From contig PLXT01000068.1 of assembly GCA_003151535.1 (NCBI GenBank), positions 4,032 through 9,282 of the forward strand: DNA of 5,251 nucleotides, in the 5' to 3' direction. The DNA is from Methanobacterium sp. (GTDB lineage: Archaea > Methanobacteriota > Methanobacteria > Methanobacteriales > Methanobacteriaceae). Below the pieces are notes generated by a model. The model did no database searches, was not told the origin of the DNA, and saw nothing but the letters and a program-made list of their open reading frames with translations. Positions 5,087 to 5,251 of the stretch are shown one piece after another. Numbering within the stretch: position 1 is the stretch's first letter; each line of letters begins with the position of its first letter. The translations under genes were made by a program, and so were the position numbers.

Positions 5087-5251
5087 TCACTTTTTTTCAA
5101 GTTCTGCTTTGGTAATTAAAAGGTAACCATTGTCTCTGTCCCAAACATTTGATGATTCAAGAATTTTTATACGTTTATTAAAAATTGGACAGTCAAGAAC
5201 AAGAGTTTCAGCTTCACCGCCTTCAAATGCCATGTGCATTCCATATTTACT
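5087..5251 (-). CDS. diphthine--ammonia ligase (Dph6-type), C-terminal fragment
   Basis: Only the last 54 codons are inside the window; the gene enters from the right edge and ends with TGA (complement of 5087-5089). The fragment reads MAFEGGEAETLVLDCPIFNKR near its beginning, which matches the conserved GEGGEYETLVLDCPLFKKR motif at the end of Dph6/MJ0570-type ATP pyrophosphatases. The rest (VWDRDNGYLLITKAELEKK) is an ordinary C-terminal tail. Dph6 forms diphthamide on translation elongation factor 2 by amidating diphthine with ammonia and ATP. The PP-loop ATP-binding motif that would confirm activity lies outside the window. No other gene on this strand is visible here. It is convergent with the preceding operon, so co-regulation is not implied. 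Confidence 0.85.
   Translation of the reverse strand, partial: SKYGMHMAFEGGEAETLVLDCPIFNKRIKILESSNVWDRDNGYLLITKAELEKK

Overview
This is an AT-rich stretch of a euryarchaeal chromosome, most likely from a mesophilic methanogen of the Methanobacteriales (Methanobacterium-like). That placement rests on four archaeal markers: a class III (archaeal type IV pilin) signal peptide beside a prepilin peptidase, an archaeal phosphopantothenate synthetase, the archaea-only UPF0200/UPF0201 pair, and an archaeal Dph6-type gene. The genus is inferred from overall resemblance and was not tested by a search.

Layout from left to right. (1) Bases 3-266 are the 3' end of a CTP synthase gene (pyrG), including the His and Glu of the glutaminase triad. 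(2) A 190-base intergenic region (267-456) holds a cluster of inverted TTTACAT/ATGTAAA-type repeats and TATA-like sequences. (3) Bases 457-3167 form a cell-surface group on the + strand: an EppA-like A24 prepilin peptidase with a long cytosolic C-terminal part, a small pilin-like protein carrying the QxSxExxxL motif that such peptidases recognise, and a five-helix membrane protein of unknown function. Each is preceded by an AT-rich gap with possible promoter sequence, so they need not be one transcript. (4) Bases 3312-5015 form a tight three-gene operon with overlapping ends: 4-phosphopantoate--beta-alanine ligase (coenzyme A synthesis), a UPF0200 P-loop kinase-like protein and a UPF0201 RNA-binding-like protein. 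(5) A symmetrical AT stem with T runs on both strands (5039-5063) separates this operon from a convergent minus-strand gene whose last 54 codons (5087-5251) match the C-terminus of diphthine--ammonia ligase (Dph6).

Functionally, the peptidase probably processes the adjacent pilin-like protein, and the unknown membrane protein may be an accessory to that surface structure. The second operon joins a defined CoA-pathway enzyme to two conserved archaeal proteins without a firm role. I found no mobile element, CRISPR array, RNA gene or clear sign of a wholly new system. The most useful leads are the unknown membrane protein beside the pilin pair, the PPS-UPF0200-UPF0201 linkage with an unusual insert and overlap in UPF0200, and the repeat cluster upstream of the peptidase gene.
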